DNA of 64,000 nucleotides from Saprospiraceae bacterium (GCA_030729925.1 JANQWK010000096.1:1-64000); one strand, 5' to 3'. Shown: positions 26,968 through 36,671, counted from the stretch's first letter. Made by a program: numbers and translations. Notes: a model not told the origin generated them from the sequence alone.

Positions 26968-27354
26968 CTACAAAGTCTCATAGGTAGTGGATATCGCATC
27001 CCCCCAAAGTTGCTCCAATTCATAAAATTCACGCGCCTCCCGATGAAACACATGCACCACCGTAAAAAAGTAATCCAAACAAATCCACTGAGCTGCTTTT
27101 TCCCCCTCAATATGATTAGGAAACACCTCCAGCTCACGCTTTAAACGCTGATGGACATTGTCAGAAATAGCCTTTACCTGTGTTGTCGAATCTCCCTCAC
27201 AAATGATAAAAAAATCCGCTGGCGCGTCTTCTATTTTTCTGAGATCAAGTTTGACGATGTTCTTACCTTTAATGTCCTGTATAGCATCAATAATAAAGTC
27301 GTTAATGACCTCTATTGTCAGTACAGGTTGCTCGAAATTTACTTCTTTATTCAA
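26968..27354 (-). CDS. rsfS: Ribosome silencing factor RsfS
   Basis: Binds uL14 on the large subunit and blocks subunit joining in starvation. The 128-residue protein shows the family pattern DIKGKNIVKLDLRKI, FFIICEGDSTTQVKAISDNV and WICLDYFFTVVHVFHREAREFYELEQLW. The start is TTG at 27354: a stop lies one codon upstream and there is no closer ATG. It is divergent from birA, with only 26 bp between start codons, so promoters must overlap the neighbouring coding ends. Confidence 0.93.
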   Translation of the reverse strand: MNKEVNFEQPVLTIEVINDFIIDAIQDIKGKNIVKLDLRKIEDAPADFFIICEGDSTTQVKAISDNVHQRLKRELEVFPNHIEGEKAAQWICLDYFFTVVHVFHREAREFYELEQLWGDAISTTYETL

Positions 27355-27380
27355 ATTAGTGAAGAGTTAGTTGATTTTAT

Positions 27381-28178
27381 ATGCAAAAAAATTCAAATTT
27401 CAGTGAATATATCCGTATTACGCACACCGAAAGCATTTTCTTAGGGAAAGAAGTCCATTTTTACAAAAATGCCCCTTCCACTAACGCCATTGCTGCTGAA
27501 CTGTTGTCAAATTCCAGGCCAATTGAAGGAACTGCCATTTTGACATTCAACCAAACTGCGGGCAAAGGGCAAAGAGGTAATTCCTGGGTTGCAGAACCGG
27601 ATAAAAACATAGCGATAAGCTACCTCTTTTTTCCCATTTTGCTTCCGGTGAGCAAGCAATTTTTGTTGACCCAAGCCATAGCTTTGGGCGTTTGCGATTT
27701 TGTCAGGCTACACATAGACAACGTTCCGGTCAGTATCAAGTGGCCCAACGATATTTATGTTCGCGCAAAGAAAGTCGCCGGAATTCTCATCGAAAATACC
27801 ATTTCCAACGGTGAAATCAAAAATAGCATTATCGGAATTGGAATTAATGTAAATCAGTCAATTTTTGATGACAAATTGCCAAATCCAACTTCTTTTACAC
27901 TTGAAACGGGAAAAGAGTTCAATTTGCACCAACTTGCAGCACAGCTCTCTGTTTGTTTGGAACCCTACCTACTGGCCTTAAAAACTGAAAAGACGACTAG
28001 CCTGGAGAAAGCGTACCTGGACAGTTTATACCTGTATCGCAAACCCGCTTTTTTTCGCGACAGCGCGGGCAACCTGTTTCAAGGTACCATTTCAGGTGTT
28101 GCCCCTGGCGGAAAACTCATCGTCCAAATCCAATCTGAAGATTATTTGTTCGATATCAAGGAAATTTCTTTTGTCTGA
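27381..28178 (+). CDS. birA: Biotin-[acetyl-CoA-carboxylase] ligase
   Basis: Attaches biotin to the biotin carboxyl carrier protein of acetyl-CoA carboxylase. The biotinyl-AMP loop appears as KGQRGNSW, followed by SIKWPNDIYVRAKKVAGILIEN, the family lysine region. There is no N-terminal DNA-binding domain, so unlike E. coli BirA it is enzyme only. A C-terminal SH3-like domain ends the 265 residues. Followed by cinA 23 bp later. Confidence 0.93.
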   Translation: MQKNSNFSEYIRITHTESIFLGKEVHFYKNAPSTNAIAAELLSNSRPIEGTAILTFNQTAGKGQRGNSWVAEPDKNIAISYLFFPILLPVSKQFLLTQAIALGVCDFVRLHIDNVPVSIKWPNDIYVRAKKVAGILIENTISNGEIKNSIIGIGINVNQSIFDDKLPNPTSFTLETGKEFNLHQLAAQLSVCLEPYLLALKTEKTTSLEKAYLDSLYLYRKPAFFRDSAGNLFQGTISGVAPGGKLIVQIQSEDYLFDIKEISFV

Positions 28179-28201
28179 CTGCCTTAACCTTTGTCAACTG
28201 T

Positions 28202-29461
28202 ATGAAAGCTAGCATTATTACCATCGGCGATGAAATTCTCATCGGCCAAATCGTTGATACCAATTCTTCCTGGATTGCCCAGCAACTCAACCTGGCAGGC
28301 ATCTGGGTTCACCAAATGCTTTCCGTCGGAGACGAGGAGGCAGCTATCCAACAAGCGCTCCGCGATGGACTCGCCGATGCAGACTTGCTTGTGTTCACAG
28401 GTGGGCTAGGGCCAACCAAAGACGATATTACTGCTCGTACGTTCGCCGATTTTTTTGAGTGTCCCTTAGTGTTCGATGCCGCTACTTATGATCATATTTG
28501 CCGGTTTTTTGAAAGACTCGGCCGAACAGCAGGGGAAGCGCACCGCCGACAGTGCTTCCTACCCGAAAAAGCGATATTGCTCCCCAACAGCATGGGAACA
28601 GCCCCGGGAATGTGGTTCGATCACCAAGGCAAGGTAGTTGTCTCCCTCCCAGGAGTACCTTACGAAATGAAATCCCTGATGGAAAAAGAGGTACTGCCCC
28701 GCCTTCGGCAAAAATTTAACATACAGGCCGTCGTACATCGCACTATTCTCACCGCTGGAGAGGGCGAATCGCGCATCGCCGAACGCCTCGAAGTTTTCGA
28801 AAACGAATTACCCCCTTTCGTCAAACTCGCTTATCTGCCCAATCTCGGACAAGTAAGATTAAGACTAAGCGCAAAAGGTAACGATCTCCAACTCGTCCAA
28901 CAGGTTGTTCAAGATAAAACCCAGGAGCTGATCAATATTATCCCAGACCTGGTGTTCGGTTTTGATCAGGAGACCCTCGAAACTGTACTCGGACAACTGC
29001 TACTCGATAACAACCTCAGCCTGGTGACCGCAGAGAGCTGCACCGGCGGTCGCATCAGTCATACCCTCACTTCCGTACCAGGGTCTTCCGCCTATTTCAA
29101 AGGAGCTTTAGTGGCTTATTCCAATGAGCTGAAAGTTAACCACCTCGGAGTTTCAGCGCAAACCCTGGCACAACACGGAGCCGTGAGCGAAGCTACTGTT
29201 GTCGAAATGGTAAAGGGCGCGCTCCATGCCTACCAGTCAGACCTCGCCATCGCCGTATCAGGGATTGCAGGCCCGGGCGGCGGAACTCCGGAAAAACCTG
29301 TAGGTACGATTTGGGTAGCTGTTGGAAATCAACATTATGTGGCTACTCAAAAACTTCAATTAGGTAAAGATCGCATGCTTAATATCAAGTTTACCACTAC
29401 TTTCGCACTCAATATGGCACGCCAGTTTGTGGTTAAACACTATCCCGCATCACAGCCTTGA
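28202..29461 (+). CDS. cinA: CinA family: competence/damage-inducible protein with NMN deamidase domain
   Basis: Two-domain enzyme of nicotinamide nucleotide recycling. The N-terminal MoaB/MocF-like part (SIITIGDEILIGQIVDTN, then GGLGPTKDDIT) is a pyrophosphatase-like domain. The C-terminal PncC-like part (LVTAESCTGGRIS, then AVSGIAGPGGGTPEKPVGT) deamidates NMN. Length 419 is normal. It follows birA closely, and the next gene downstream has its own promoter. Confidence 0.93.
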   Translation: MKASIITIGDEILIGQIVDTNSSWIAQQLNLAGIWVHQMLSVGDEEAAIQQALRDGLADADLLVFTGGLGPTKDDITARTFADFFECPLVFDAATYDHICRFFERLGRTAGEAHRRQCFLPEKAILLPNSMGTAPGMWFDHQGKVVVSLPGVPYEMKSLMEKEVLPRLRQKFNIQAVVHRTILTAGEGESRIAERLEVFENELPPFVKLAYLPNLGQVRLRLSAKGNDLQLVQQVVQDKTQELINIIPDLVFGFDQETLETVLGQLLLDNNLSLVTAESCTGGRISHTLTSVPGSSAYFKGALVAYSNELKVNHLGVSAQTLAQHGAVSEATVVEMVKGALHAYQSDLAIAVSGIAGPGGGTPEKPVGTIWVAVGNQHYVATQKLQLGKDRMLNIKFTTTFALNMARQFVVKHYPASQP

Positions 29462-29473
29462 CCCAAAGATTGG

Positions 29474-29505
29474 TTTGATTTCCCGATTTAATTGAACTAA
29501 ATTTG
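29474..29505 (+). promoter_or_regulatory. Bacteroidota-type promoter for the E2 gene
   Basis: TTTG at 29474-29477 and TAAATTTG at 29498-29505 match both consensus elements exactly, with a 20-bp spacer, ideal for the housekeeping sigma factor of this phylum. The E2 ATG lies 51 bp downstream. Confidence 0.75.
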
Positions 29506-29556
29506 CGAAGCAATTTGTAGCCCTGACCAAAGTACAACCAAAAAACAATTACGACA

Positions 29557-30849
29557 ATGGCAAAATTTGAATTACTCCTGCCCAAAATGGGCGAAAGTAT
29601 CATGGAAGCCACCATTCTGAATTGGGTGAAGAACGTAGGTGATACTATAGAAGCAGAAGAAACCATCGCAGAAATTGCTACCGACAAAGTGGATTCTGAA
29701 GTACCCTCACCCGTTGGCGGAACAATTACCAAGATCTTCTTCAAAGAAAATGATACCGTTCCCATCGGAGAAGTAATTGCCTGGATTGAAACAGGTGCTG
29801 CAGTAACTACTGACGATACTCCTTCCGCAGCCGCGGAGTCCACCGAAACTGCTTCATCCGAAGATCATGTTCCAGTTCGCGAAAGGGCTGCCGAACCGAC
29901 ACCCTCTTTCGAAAATAGCAACAGGTTTTATTCTCCCCTGGTGAAAAATATCGCCAAAAAAGAACAGATCTCTATTCAGGAACTGGACATGATTCCAGGG
30001 ACAGGTATGCAGGAGCGCGTCACCAAAAAGGATATTCTCAATTACCTGAAAGATAGAGCCACTGCTCCCTCTTCACAAACACAAACACCAGCTCCGGCAC
30101 AACAACAAAAACCGGCTGCAGCAGCGGTTGTACACAACGGCAATCACGATATCATCGAAATGGATCGCATGCGAAAACTGATCGCAGATCACATGGTGAT
30201 GTCCAAACATACTTCTCCACACGTGACTTCCTTCGTCGAAGTGGATGTTACCAATCTTGTTGAATGGAGAAATAAGGTAAAAGACCAGTTCAAGGCAAAG
30301 TTCAACCAAAGCATCACCTTTACGCCTATCTTTATGGAGGCCACCGCAAAGGCGATCTTGGACTTTCCCATGATCAATATTTCGGTTCAAGGTGATAAAA
30401 TATTGAAAAAACACGCGATCAATATAGGTATGGCAACAGCCCTGCCCAGCGGCAATCTGATCGTGCCCGTAATTAAAAATGCCGACCAACTTAACTTGAT
30501 CGGACTTACCAAAGCCGTGAACGACCTGGCCGATCGCGCCAGAACCAACAAACTGAAACCTGAAGAGATTCAGGATGGTACATTCACTATTACCAATGTG
30601 GGTACCTTCGGGAATGTCATGGGCACTCCCATTATCAACCAGCCACAAGTGGCCATCATGGCTGTAGGTGCAATCCGAAAAAAACCGGCAGTGGTAGAGA
30701 CTCCCTATGGCGATCTTATTGCAGTGCGTCAACTGATGTTCCTTTCCCTGTCCTACGACCACCGCGTGGTAGATGGATTCCTGGGCGGATCGTTCCTGAG
30801 ACGGGTAGCCGATTATCTCGAAGCTTTTGATCCCAATAGAGCGTTCTAA
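29557..30849 (+). CDS. 2-oxoacid dehydrogenase E2 (dihydrolipoamide acyltransferase)
   Basis: Core acyltransferase of a 2-oxoacid dehydrogenase complex. Order: lipoyl domain with the lipoylated lysine in EIATDKVDSEV (about residue 43); an Ala/Glu-rich linker; the E1/E3-binding domain near 125-160 (YSPLVKNIAKKE); another linker rich in Pro/Ala/Gln; and the catalytic domain ending with the histidine motif YDHRVVDGFLGG. Length 430. It has a strong promoter of its own and no E1 or E3 neighbour. A branched-chain specificity is likely, but pyruvate cannot be excluded. Confidence 0.9.
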   Translation: MAKFELLLPKMGESIMEATILNWVKNVGDTIEAEETIAEIATDKVDSEVPSPVGGTITKIFFKENDTVPIGEVIAWIETGAAVTTDDTPSAAAESTETASSEDHVPVRERAAEPTPSFENSNRFYSPLVKNIAKKEQISIQELDMIPGTGMQERVTKKDILNYLKDRATAPSSQTQTPAPAQQQKPAAAAVVHNGNHDIIEMDRMRKLIADHMVMSKHTSPHVTSFVEVDVTNLVEWRNKVKDQFKAKFNQSITFTPIFMEATAKAILDFPMINISVQGDKILKKHAINIGMATALPSGNLIVPVIKNADQLNLIGLTKAVNDLADRARTNKLKPEEIQDGTFTITNVGTFGNVMGTPIINQPQVAIMAVGAIRKKPAVVETPYGDLIAVRQLMFLSLSYDHRVVDGFLGGSFLRRVADYLEAFDPNRAF

Positions 30850-30961
30850 GGGTCAAAAAAGCCTAAAGGCCATATTGTAGGCAGGCTACATACAAAAAAC
30901 AGGATCACTTCGTTATCATAAGTGTTGTAAAAAGACTTTGACTAACATTCTTTTGGGCGCA

Positions 30962-33016
30962 ATGAGACATATCCTGATATTTGTTGTATGCTGCTTTTGG
31001 GGGCTTCCCCTTGTCGTTAGCCAATCTGACGGCTTTGACAAAAACCCCGATATCCGGATGTACTTTCGCTTTGAAAAGTACCAGGATGCCATTAGTCTGA
31101 TCAATTCCAATAAAAAATACGCCCAGAACGAAGAAAACATGCTGCTGGCAGCCATAGGTTACTATCACCTCAACCAGCTCGAAAAGTCTGAGGTACTGCT
31201 CCGCGCCCTACTGGACAAACAAAAAAATCCCTATCCTGAAATATGGCTTTTCCTGGGGAAAATTAATCACCACAAACACCAGTTTGGCGAAGCTTCTGAT
31301 TATTACCGGCAGTACCTGCGCAACCTGGGTAACAATATTTTTGAACGATCCTATACCTGGAACCTGATCCGGATGTGCGCCAATGGTCTTCAGCTACAAT
31401 ACCGCGAATCAGCCGTGTTTGTAGAGAATGTTGGCCGAGATATCAATACACCCGACGATGAGTTTACTCCTAAACCCAGCCCAAATTTTGGAGACCGATT
31501 GTATTTTTCTTCTATCAGACCAGGCAATATGGGGGGAGCTAAAAATCAATACGGTATTACCGACCAGGTACTCGGATTCTATAAAAGTGATATGTTTTCA
31601 GCGGTCAATAAAAACGGTCTATGGACCGCAGCAACACCGATGCACTACTTGCTGAATAGCCCCAACCACGATATTTTACTGGGCTTTGATCCGGACGGAC
31701 AAAAAATGTATTATTTCCAAGGTGCTTCCATGACACAGGGGGTGCTCATGGAAAATATTTTCCGACAGGAAGAGACACAAAATTACAACTCCTTCCCCAG
31801 TACCGTTCCACTGGATTTGGCCAATGGCGATGACACGCCCCATTTTGTCAGTGACGATCTGGTCTTTTTTGCCAGCAAACGCGATGGCGGATATGGCGGT
31901 TATGACTTGTATAAAATGGAGCGCATCAACGGAGCTTGGCAGGCACCCGTCAACCTTGGCTCCAAAATCAATACCCCCGCCGATGAACGATCTCCCTTCC
32001 TCGCAAGAGACGGCATCACCCTGTACTTTTCGTCCAACGACAGCGGTAGAAGTATAGGCGGCCTGGATATTTTTAAAGCTACTTTTGTATCGGCTTATGA
32101 GACCTGGACGGATCCGGAAAACCTCGGTCTGCCTATCAACTCAGCCGGAGATGAAGATCATTTTTACCTCAACCCGGATGGGTTCAGTGCATTTTTTAGT
32201 TCGTCCCGAAAAGATGGCTACGGACAACGAGACATCTATATCGCGTACTTCGATAATTTTTTGCCGGAGATGGAATATACAGCTCCTGTTGCCGTTACTA
32301 CCCCTACTCCTAATGACTCCAAACCTGTTCTAACCACTCCGGAGCACCCCTTTTCCTGGGATATCGGTCATGCAAATACCCTCCCAGAGCAGGATCTTAC
32401 TTTTTGGCAAACCAATTTGCTCGCCTATCCGGATGTGCATCTGCTCATCTCAATTGGCTTTCCTTATCCCTTTCAGGGAAAAACCCTGGAAGATTTTCTT
32501 GCCCTTGGAGAAAAAGTCAAGCAGCGTTTTGCCCAATTGGGTGTCTCGTCAAAACGATTACATCTCCGATACCTGCCACAGCTTCAAAGTCCTGCTTACG
32601 CCCAAAAGGGTGCAGCCACGTTGGCCTTTTCTTTTTTTCAACCCAGCCCCGGGCTAAATTTACCCGAGCTTTTCAGAGATCCAAAATCCGAGTCACCCAC
32701 AGCACCCATTAATTTCCCTTTTATGTATAAGGTGCAAATTGCCTCTTCCAAATCGGGTAATATCCTGAACATCATGCAACCCCATCTCGACGAGCAAACG
32801 ATGATAGAAAAAACCGATGCTGGTTTTTTGCGCTTGACAATCGGAGCTTTTGATCGGTTTGCCGATGCCAATGCCTACAAAAAGACATTGGCCGGCAAAG
32901 GCTTAAGAGACGCTTATATCGTACCATTTGTATTTCGAGTCAGGGCCGAAAAGTCTAGTATTGAGCTATTTTCACAACAATTTCCTGACTTTTTGCATTT
33001 CCTTGATACTTTTTAA
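30962..33016 (+). CDS. Envelope protein with TPR, PD40 beta-propeller, OmpA-like remnant and SPOR domain
   Basis: Exported protein of 684 residues. Signal peptide MRHILIFVVCCFWGLPLVVSQ, then TPR-like helices (about 25-130), then a beta-propeller of PD40/WD40-like repeats (for example FASKRDGGYGGYDLYKM and YFSSNDSGRSIGGLDIF, about 140-440). Residues about 490-560 (LLISIGFPYPFQGKTLEDF onward) follow the OmpA-C pattern but lack its peptidoglycan-binding Asp and Arg. A SPOR-like domain at about 585-660 (YKVQIASS then LTIGAFDRFADANAY) could bind denuded peptidoglycan. It resembles T9SS PorE in layout but with a different anchor. ATG at 30962 is used; a TTG eight codons upstream is less likely. Confidence 0.75.
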   Translation: MRHILIFVVCCFWGLPLVVSQSDGFDKNPDIRMYFRFEKYQDAISLINSNKKYAQNEENMLLAAIGYYHLNQLEKSEVLLRALLDKQKNPYPEIWLFLGKINHHKHQFGEASDYYRQYLRNLGNNIFERSYTWNLIRMCANGLQLQYRESAVFVENVGRDINTPDDEFTPKPSPNFGDRLYFSSIRPGNMGGAKNQYGITDQVLGFYKSDMFSAVNKNGLWTAATPMHYLLNSPNHDILLGFDPDGQKMYYFQGASMTQGVLMENIFRQEETQNYNSFPSTVPLDLANGDDTPHFVSDDLVFFASKRDGGYGGYDLYKMERINGAWQAPVNLGSKINTPADERSPFLARDGITLYFSSNDSGRSIGGLDIFKATFVSAYETWTDPENLGLPINSAGDEDHFYLNPDGFSAFFSSSRKDGYGQRDIYIAYFDNFLPEMEYTAPVAVTTPTPNDSKPVLTTPEHPFSWDIGHANTLPEQDLTFWQTNLLAYPDVHLLISIGFPYPFQGKTLEDFLALGEKVKQRFAQLGVSSKRLHLRYLPQLQSPAYAQKGAATLAFSFFQPSPGLNLPELFRDPKSESPTAPINFPFMYKVQIASSKSGNILNIMQPHLDEQTMIEKTDAGFLRLTIGAFDRFADANAYKKTLAGKGLRDAYIVPFVFRVRAEKSSIELFSQQFPDFLHFLDTF

Positions 33017-33049
33017 GTTTACCATCCATCATCCTAAACCTCGGGAGTT

Positions 33050-34201
33050 ATGAAATTCATTAGCTGGATTGTTCTTGCTACGCTGTCCTTTGGAATATCT
33101 GCTTGTGGCGAAGTGAATTTTCCTACCAAGGGATATGCCAAACAGTTTGATACCCTTCCACTGGAAAAAATAGTTTTACCCGAAGGGTTTAGCATTGATA
33201 TTTTTGCTACTAATGTTGAAAATGCCCGATCCATGGCCCTGTCACCTAAAGGAACGCTCTTCGTGGGGACTCGCGGACAGGGAGACGTATATGCGATCGT
33301 TGATAAAAACCAGGATTACAAAGCCGATAAAGTCTATACGATTGCTACAGGGCTAAAGATGCCCAACGGCGTAGCATTCCGGGATGGGGATTTGTACGTG
33401 GCGGAAGTCAACCGGATTCTCAAATACGAAAATATTGAAAAGCGATTGGACAACCCACCTGCACCTATCGTGCTCAACGATACCTATCCTTCGGAGACCC
33501 ACCACGGATGGAAATACATCGCTTTCGGTCCCGATGGAAAATTGTATGTACCCGTAGGTGCTCCCTGCAATATTTGTGAGTCGGAGGACGACATTTTTAA
33601 TACCATCACCCGCATCAACCCCGATGGTAGCGGAAGAGAAATTGTACAACGAGGCATCCGTAATACAGTAGGGTTTACCTGGCACCCCGAAACAGGAGAG
33701 CTGTGGTTTACAGACAATGGCCGCGACTGGTTGGGCGATGATTCACCAGCTTGCGAACTCAACCATGCCCCCAAAGATGGGATGCACTTCGGATATCCTT
33801 ATTGCCACCAGGGAGATTTACCCGATCCAAAATTTGGAGAAAAGTATCCTTGCAGCGACTTCACCCCACCTGTCCAGCAACTGGGGCCACACAGTGCTCC
33901 CCTCGGACTAGAGTTCTATACCGGCAACCAATTTCCCGATACCTACAAACACCAAGTCATCATCGCCGAGCATGGCTCCTGGAACAGAAGTACGAAAATC
34001 GGATACCAATTGTCGCTGGTAACCTTGGAAGGTAGCAAGGCCACCGGCTATCAGCCATTTGCCAAAGGCTGGCTCGACGAAACACAGGATGAGCCCTGGG
34101 GAAGACCTGTTGACATAGAACAACTGCCGGATGGTTCTATCCTGGTATCAGACGACTTTGCAAATGCCATCTATAGAATTTCTTATCAGGCACCCAAATA
34201 A
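33050..34201 (+). CDS. PQQ-dependent sugar dehydrogenase-like lipoprotein
   Basis: Lipoprotein (lipobox GISAC, cysteine at residue 19) with a six-bladed beta-propeller of the soluble glucose/sorbosone dehydrogenase type. Visible family segments: LPEGFSIDIFATNVENARSM, LKMPNGVAFRDGDLYVAEV, GIRNTVGFTWHPETGELWFTDNGRD and the late AEHGSWNRS. It would oxidise sugars or polyols in the periplasm with PQQ and pass electrons to a cytochrome or quinone, but substrate and cofactor are inferred. Length 383. The stop is one base from the convergent DUF4837 stop. Confidence 0.85.
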   Translation: MKFISWIVLATLSFGISACGEVNFPTKGYAKQFDTLPLEKIVLPEGFSIDIFATNVENARSMALSPKGTLFVGTRGQGDVYAIVDKNQDYKADKVYTIATGLKMPNGVAFRDGDLYVAEVNRILKYENIEKRLDNPPAPIVLNDTYPSETHHGWKYIAFGPDGKLYVPVGAPCNICESEDDIFNTITRINPDGSGREIVQRGIRNTVGFTWHPETGELWFTDNGRDWLGDDSPACELNHAPKDGMHFGYPYCHQGDLPDPKFGEKYPCSDFTPPVQQLGPHSAPLGLEFYTGNQFPDTYKHQVIIAEHGSWNRSTKIGYQLSLVTLEGSKATGYQPFAKGWLDETQDEPWGRPVDIEQLPDGSILVSDDFANAIYRISYQAPK

Positions 34202-34202
34202 A

Positions 34203-35288
34203 TCAAAGCGCTTCTACCGTTTGCAGGACATACTCAATCATCATCATCATATTGCGCTTATCTTTTCCAGGGGCATGCAAAAACCCATCAATAAAAATCA
34301 GGGAATTGTCCTTGGGGTTATGCACCAAATAAGACACAAAAGGTCCGCCCATATAATCGTTCTCTATTTCCCAAATTCCACGTGCCTCTACAGCATATAG
34401 CTTGTTCAAGTTTTTTACCTCAAAGAACATGGGCAGATCCACATCGTTAATTTTCATATAGGTATCTTCCAATTCGGAAGACACATACCGGCCTACGCTG
34501 TCGCGAATGGCTTTAATGCTCTCCTTCGTCAACTGTTTTGGATCTGAATAGGCAAGCCGTTTCATCAGGATATTACTACTCGACTCCTCTGTTTCTCTGC
34601 GCATCCAAATGATATCGTCATTTTCCAGGGCAAGGCTATAGTCCTTGGGCACCCTTAGCTTCACCCCCAACTTGTTCCGAACTAAGGAATTGAGTGAACC
34701 ATTCTCTCCACCGATATAAACGGTAGCATCCACCCTGTCCTGGTCTGATTTTTGAATCCGGTTGACAATCACGTCGAAATTATCTTTCAAGGCCTGGATA
34801 AGTTCGTCCTCACTAAAACCAAACTGATAGACCGTCATCTGGCCTCTTGCCCATTTATCTTTACCTACTTTGGGAATGCGCTTACCCGACTCCTTGGCCT
34901 CCTGTATAGCAGCTTCTCCAACGTCCTCTTTAATCATGCGTGCCGTCGGAGAATCCTCATCGTTCATATTACCGACGAAGATATAGTTCCGAAGCTCCCG
35001 CCGGGTTGGTTCCTTTGCCAAGTCCTCCGGCGTAAAATGTACCAAATCTAACATAGGCTCGGGCTGCGGAAGGATCAGATAAGCCGAAGAATAATAAAAT
35101 TGAAGGGTATCTCCTACTGCACCTTCCCATACGTCATCATCTGCCACTACCACTACCTGACCGATGTTTCCGAATGCGGTAGGAATAGACTGAAGTGATG
35201 AAGGCCCGCTGCTATTGGTGCAAGAAGAAAACAACAAAGCATACATTACCGTCCATGCTGCATAGATAACAAACCCTTTATGATTCAT
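34203..35288 (-). CDS. DUF4837 family lipoprotein
   Basis: Protein of 361 residues with a lipoprotein signal (cysteine in LLFSSCTNSS, about residue 23). It has the DUF4837 features VVVADDDVWEGAVGDTLQ near the start, NYIFVGNM and the C-terminal AIRDSVGRYV and IFIDGFLHAPGKDKRNMMM. The family is restricted to Bacteroidota; structure-based function is not known to me. It lies downstream of moxR but is separated by a terminator, so it is probably transcribed separately. Converges on the sugar dehydrogenase with a one-base gap. Confidence 0.82.
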   Translation of the reverse strand: MNHKGFVIYAAWTVMYALLFSSCTNSSGPSSLQSIPTAFGNIGQVVVVADDDVWEGAVGDTLQFYYSSAYLILPQPEPMLDLVHFTPEDLAKEPTRRELRNYIFVGNMNDEDSPTARMIKEDVGEAAIQEAKESGKRIPKVGKDKWARGQMTVYQFGFSEDELIQALKDNFDVIVNRIQKSDQDRVDATVYIGGENGSLNSLVRNKLGVKLRVPKDYSLALENDDIIWMRRETEESSSNILMKRLAYSDPKQLTKESIKAIRDSVGRYVSSELEDTYMKINDVDLPMFFEVKNLNKLYAVEARGIWEIENDYMGGPFVSYLVHNPKDNSLIFIDGFLHAPGKDKRNMMMMIEYVLQTVEAL

Positions 35289-35365
35289 ATTTTAGCTGTA
35301 TAGTTTTCAACAAAAAACAATCCGATAAAGCAGTAGATGCAAATTCTATATTTTTTGGTGTACGC

Positions 35366-35406
35366 AAAAACGGCCTAATGCCTGTTTTTTCAGGGATTAA
35401 GCCGTT
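35366..35406 (-). terminator. Rho-independent terminator after moxR
   Basis: Imperfect 16-bp stem, AACGGCCTAATGCCTG with CAGGGATTAAGCCGTT, around a loop of six T (plus strand). On the minus strand it is followed by TTTTT (35366-35370). It ends the moxR transcript 40 bp after the stop. Confidence 0.8.
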
Positions 35407-35443
35407 CACGTGACCTTTTCAGACAAACTACCGCGCGTGAGTG

Positions 35444-36415
35444 CTACAGCAGGTTCTCAATAATATTTTCTTCAGTAATCCCTTCAGCTTCTGCTTTATA
35501 GTTACGCACCACTCTGTGCCGGAGCACATACCTCGCTATAGCCTTCACATCCTCTATGTCTGGAGAGTACTTTCCTGAAACTGCCGCGTGGCATTTCGCA
35601 CCCAGGACCAGGTACTGCGACGCCCTTGGACCCGCTCCCCAAGAAATATAGTTATTGACCGCGGAAGTAGCTCTTGCCGTATTGGGGCGTGTTTTGGCTA
35701 CCAGCGACACTGCATACTCCAGAACATTATCCGCGATGGGGATTTTTCTGATTAGTTCCTGAAAAAATAAAATTTGCGCAGCACTTACCTTGTGTTGCAA
35801 ATCGTATTTGCGATTGCTCGTTGTACCCTTGACCACTTCCAATTCCTCCTCGTAGCTAGGATAATCCAAAGGAATATTGAACATAAAGCGATCCAGCTGA
35901 GCCTCTGGAAGTGGATAAGTTCCCTCTTGTTCGATTGGGTTTTGCGTAGCCAGCACAAAGAAAGGCTTAGGTAGCAGATGTCGTTGGCCGGAAACCGTAA
36001 CCGAGCGCTCCTGCATCGCCTCCAGCAAAGCCGCCTGGGTCTTGGGAGGAGTACGATTGATTTCGTCCGCCAACACGATATTCGAAAAAAGAGGCCCTCT
36101 ATTAAACTTAAACAGCCTGTCTTCCCCCAAAATTTCAGACCCGGTAATATCGGAGGGCATCAAATCAGGCGTAAACTGGATGCGTTTGAAGTCCAAGTCA
36201 AGCACCTCTGCTATGGTACTCACCAGCAAGGTTTTTGCCAATCCTGGCACCCCTACGAGTAAGCTATGTCCATTGCTAAACAGCGAGATGATGACTGTCT
36301 TGACGACTTCATCCTGACCAACAATTACCTTAGCAATTTCCGCTTTTAGCGCCTTATAGGATTCAGCCAAGGCATCTATGGCCTCCACATCGGATTTGTA
36401 CGTTATCCCTGACAT
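35444..36415 (-). CDS. MoxR-family AAA ATPase
   Basis: AAA+ ATPase of the MoxR class, thought to help mature or assemble partner proteins containing von Willebrand A domains. Walker A GVPGLAKT near 58-65, Walker B VLADEINRTPPKTQAALLEAM, and sensor region ATQNPIEQEGTYPLPEAQLDRFM are typical. Length 323. In most genomes it is followed by DUF58 and BatA/BatB-type genes; here none follows and a terminator separates it from DUF4837, so it appears as an orphan or its partners are elsewhere. Confidence 0.93.
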   Translation of the reverse strand: MSGITYKSDVEAIDALAESYKALKAEIAKVIVGQDEVVKTVIISLFSNGHSLLVGVPGLAKTLLVSTIAEVLDLDFKRIQFTPDLMPSDITGSEILGEDRLFKFNRGPLFSNIVLADEINRTPPKTQAALLEAMQERSVTVSGQRHLLPKPFFVLATQNPIEQEGTYPLPEAQLDRFMFNIPLDYPSYEEELEVVKGTTSNRKYDLQHKVSAAQILFFQELIRKIPIADNVLEYAVSLVAKTRPNTARATSAVNNYISWGAGPRASQYLVLGAKCHAAVSGKYSPDIEDVKAIARYVLRHRVVRNYKAEAEGITEENIIENLL

Positions 36416-36671
36416 TCAGATTATTTTTTTGTAACGAGGACTACAATAGAACGGCGAAATTATAGTCTTTGTTTAATATTTTGTTCCGCCCCGTAAATTA
36501 ATAACATTTCGCAAACAAGTGTAGCTTGTGCCGCAACAATGGCGTAATTATTGTCTGGAAAAGCGCAGGAGGTCAGCAGTAGGTTTATATCCTGACAATT
36601 TATCCTTACATTTAGCGGCTGGAATCGAGCTTCCGGAAAGACCAAACCGCTTCAATCTTAACTCATGATCC

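Noticed and set aside
36460-36645. Small minus-strand frame of 61 codons upstream of moxR
   Set aside because: No signal peptide, family motif or sensible start context; reads as chance in non-coding sequence.
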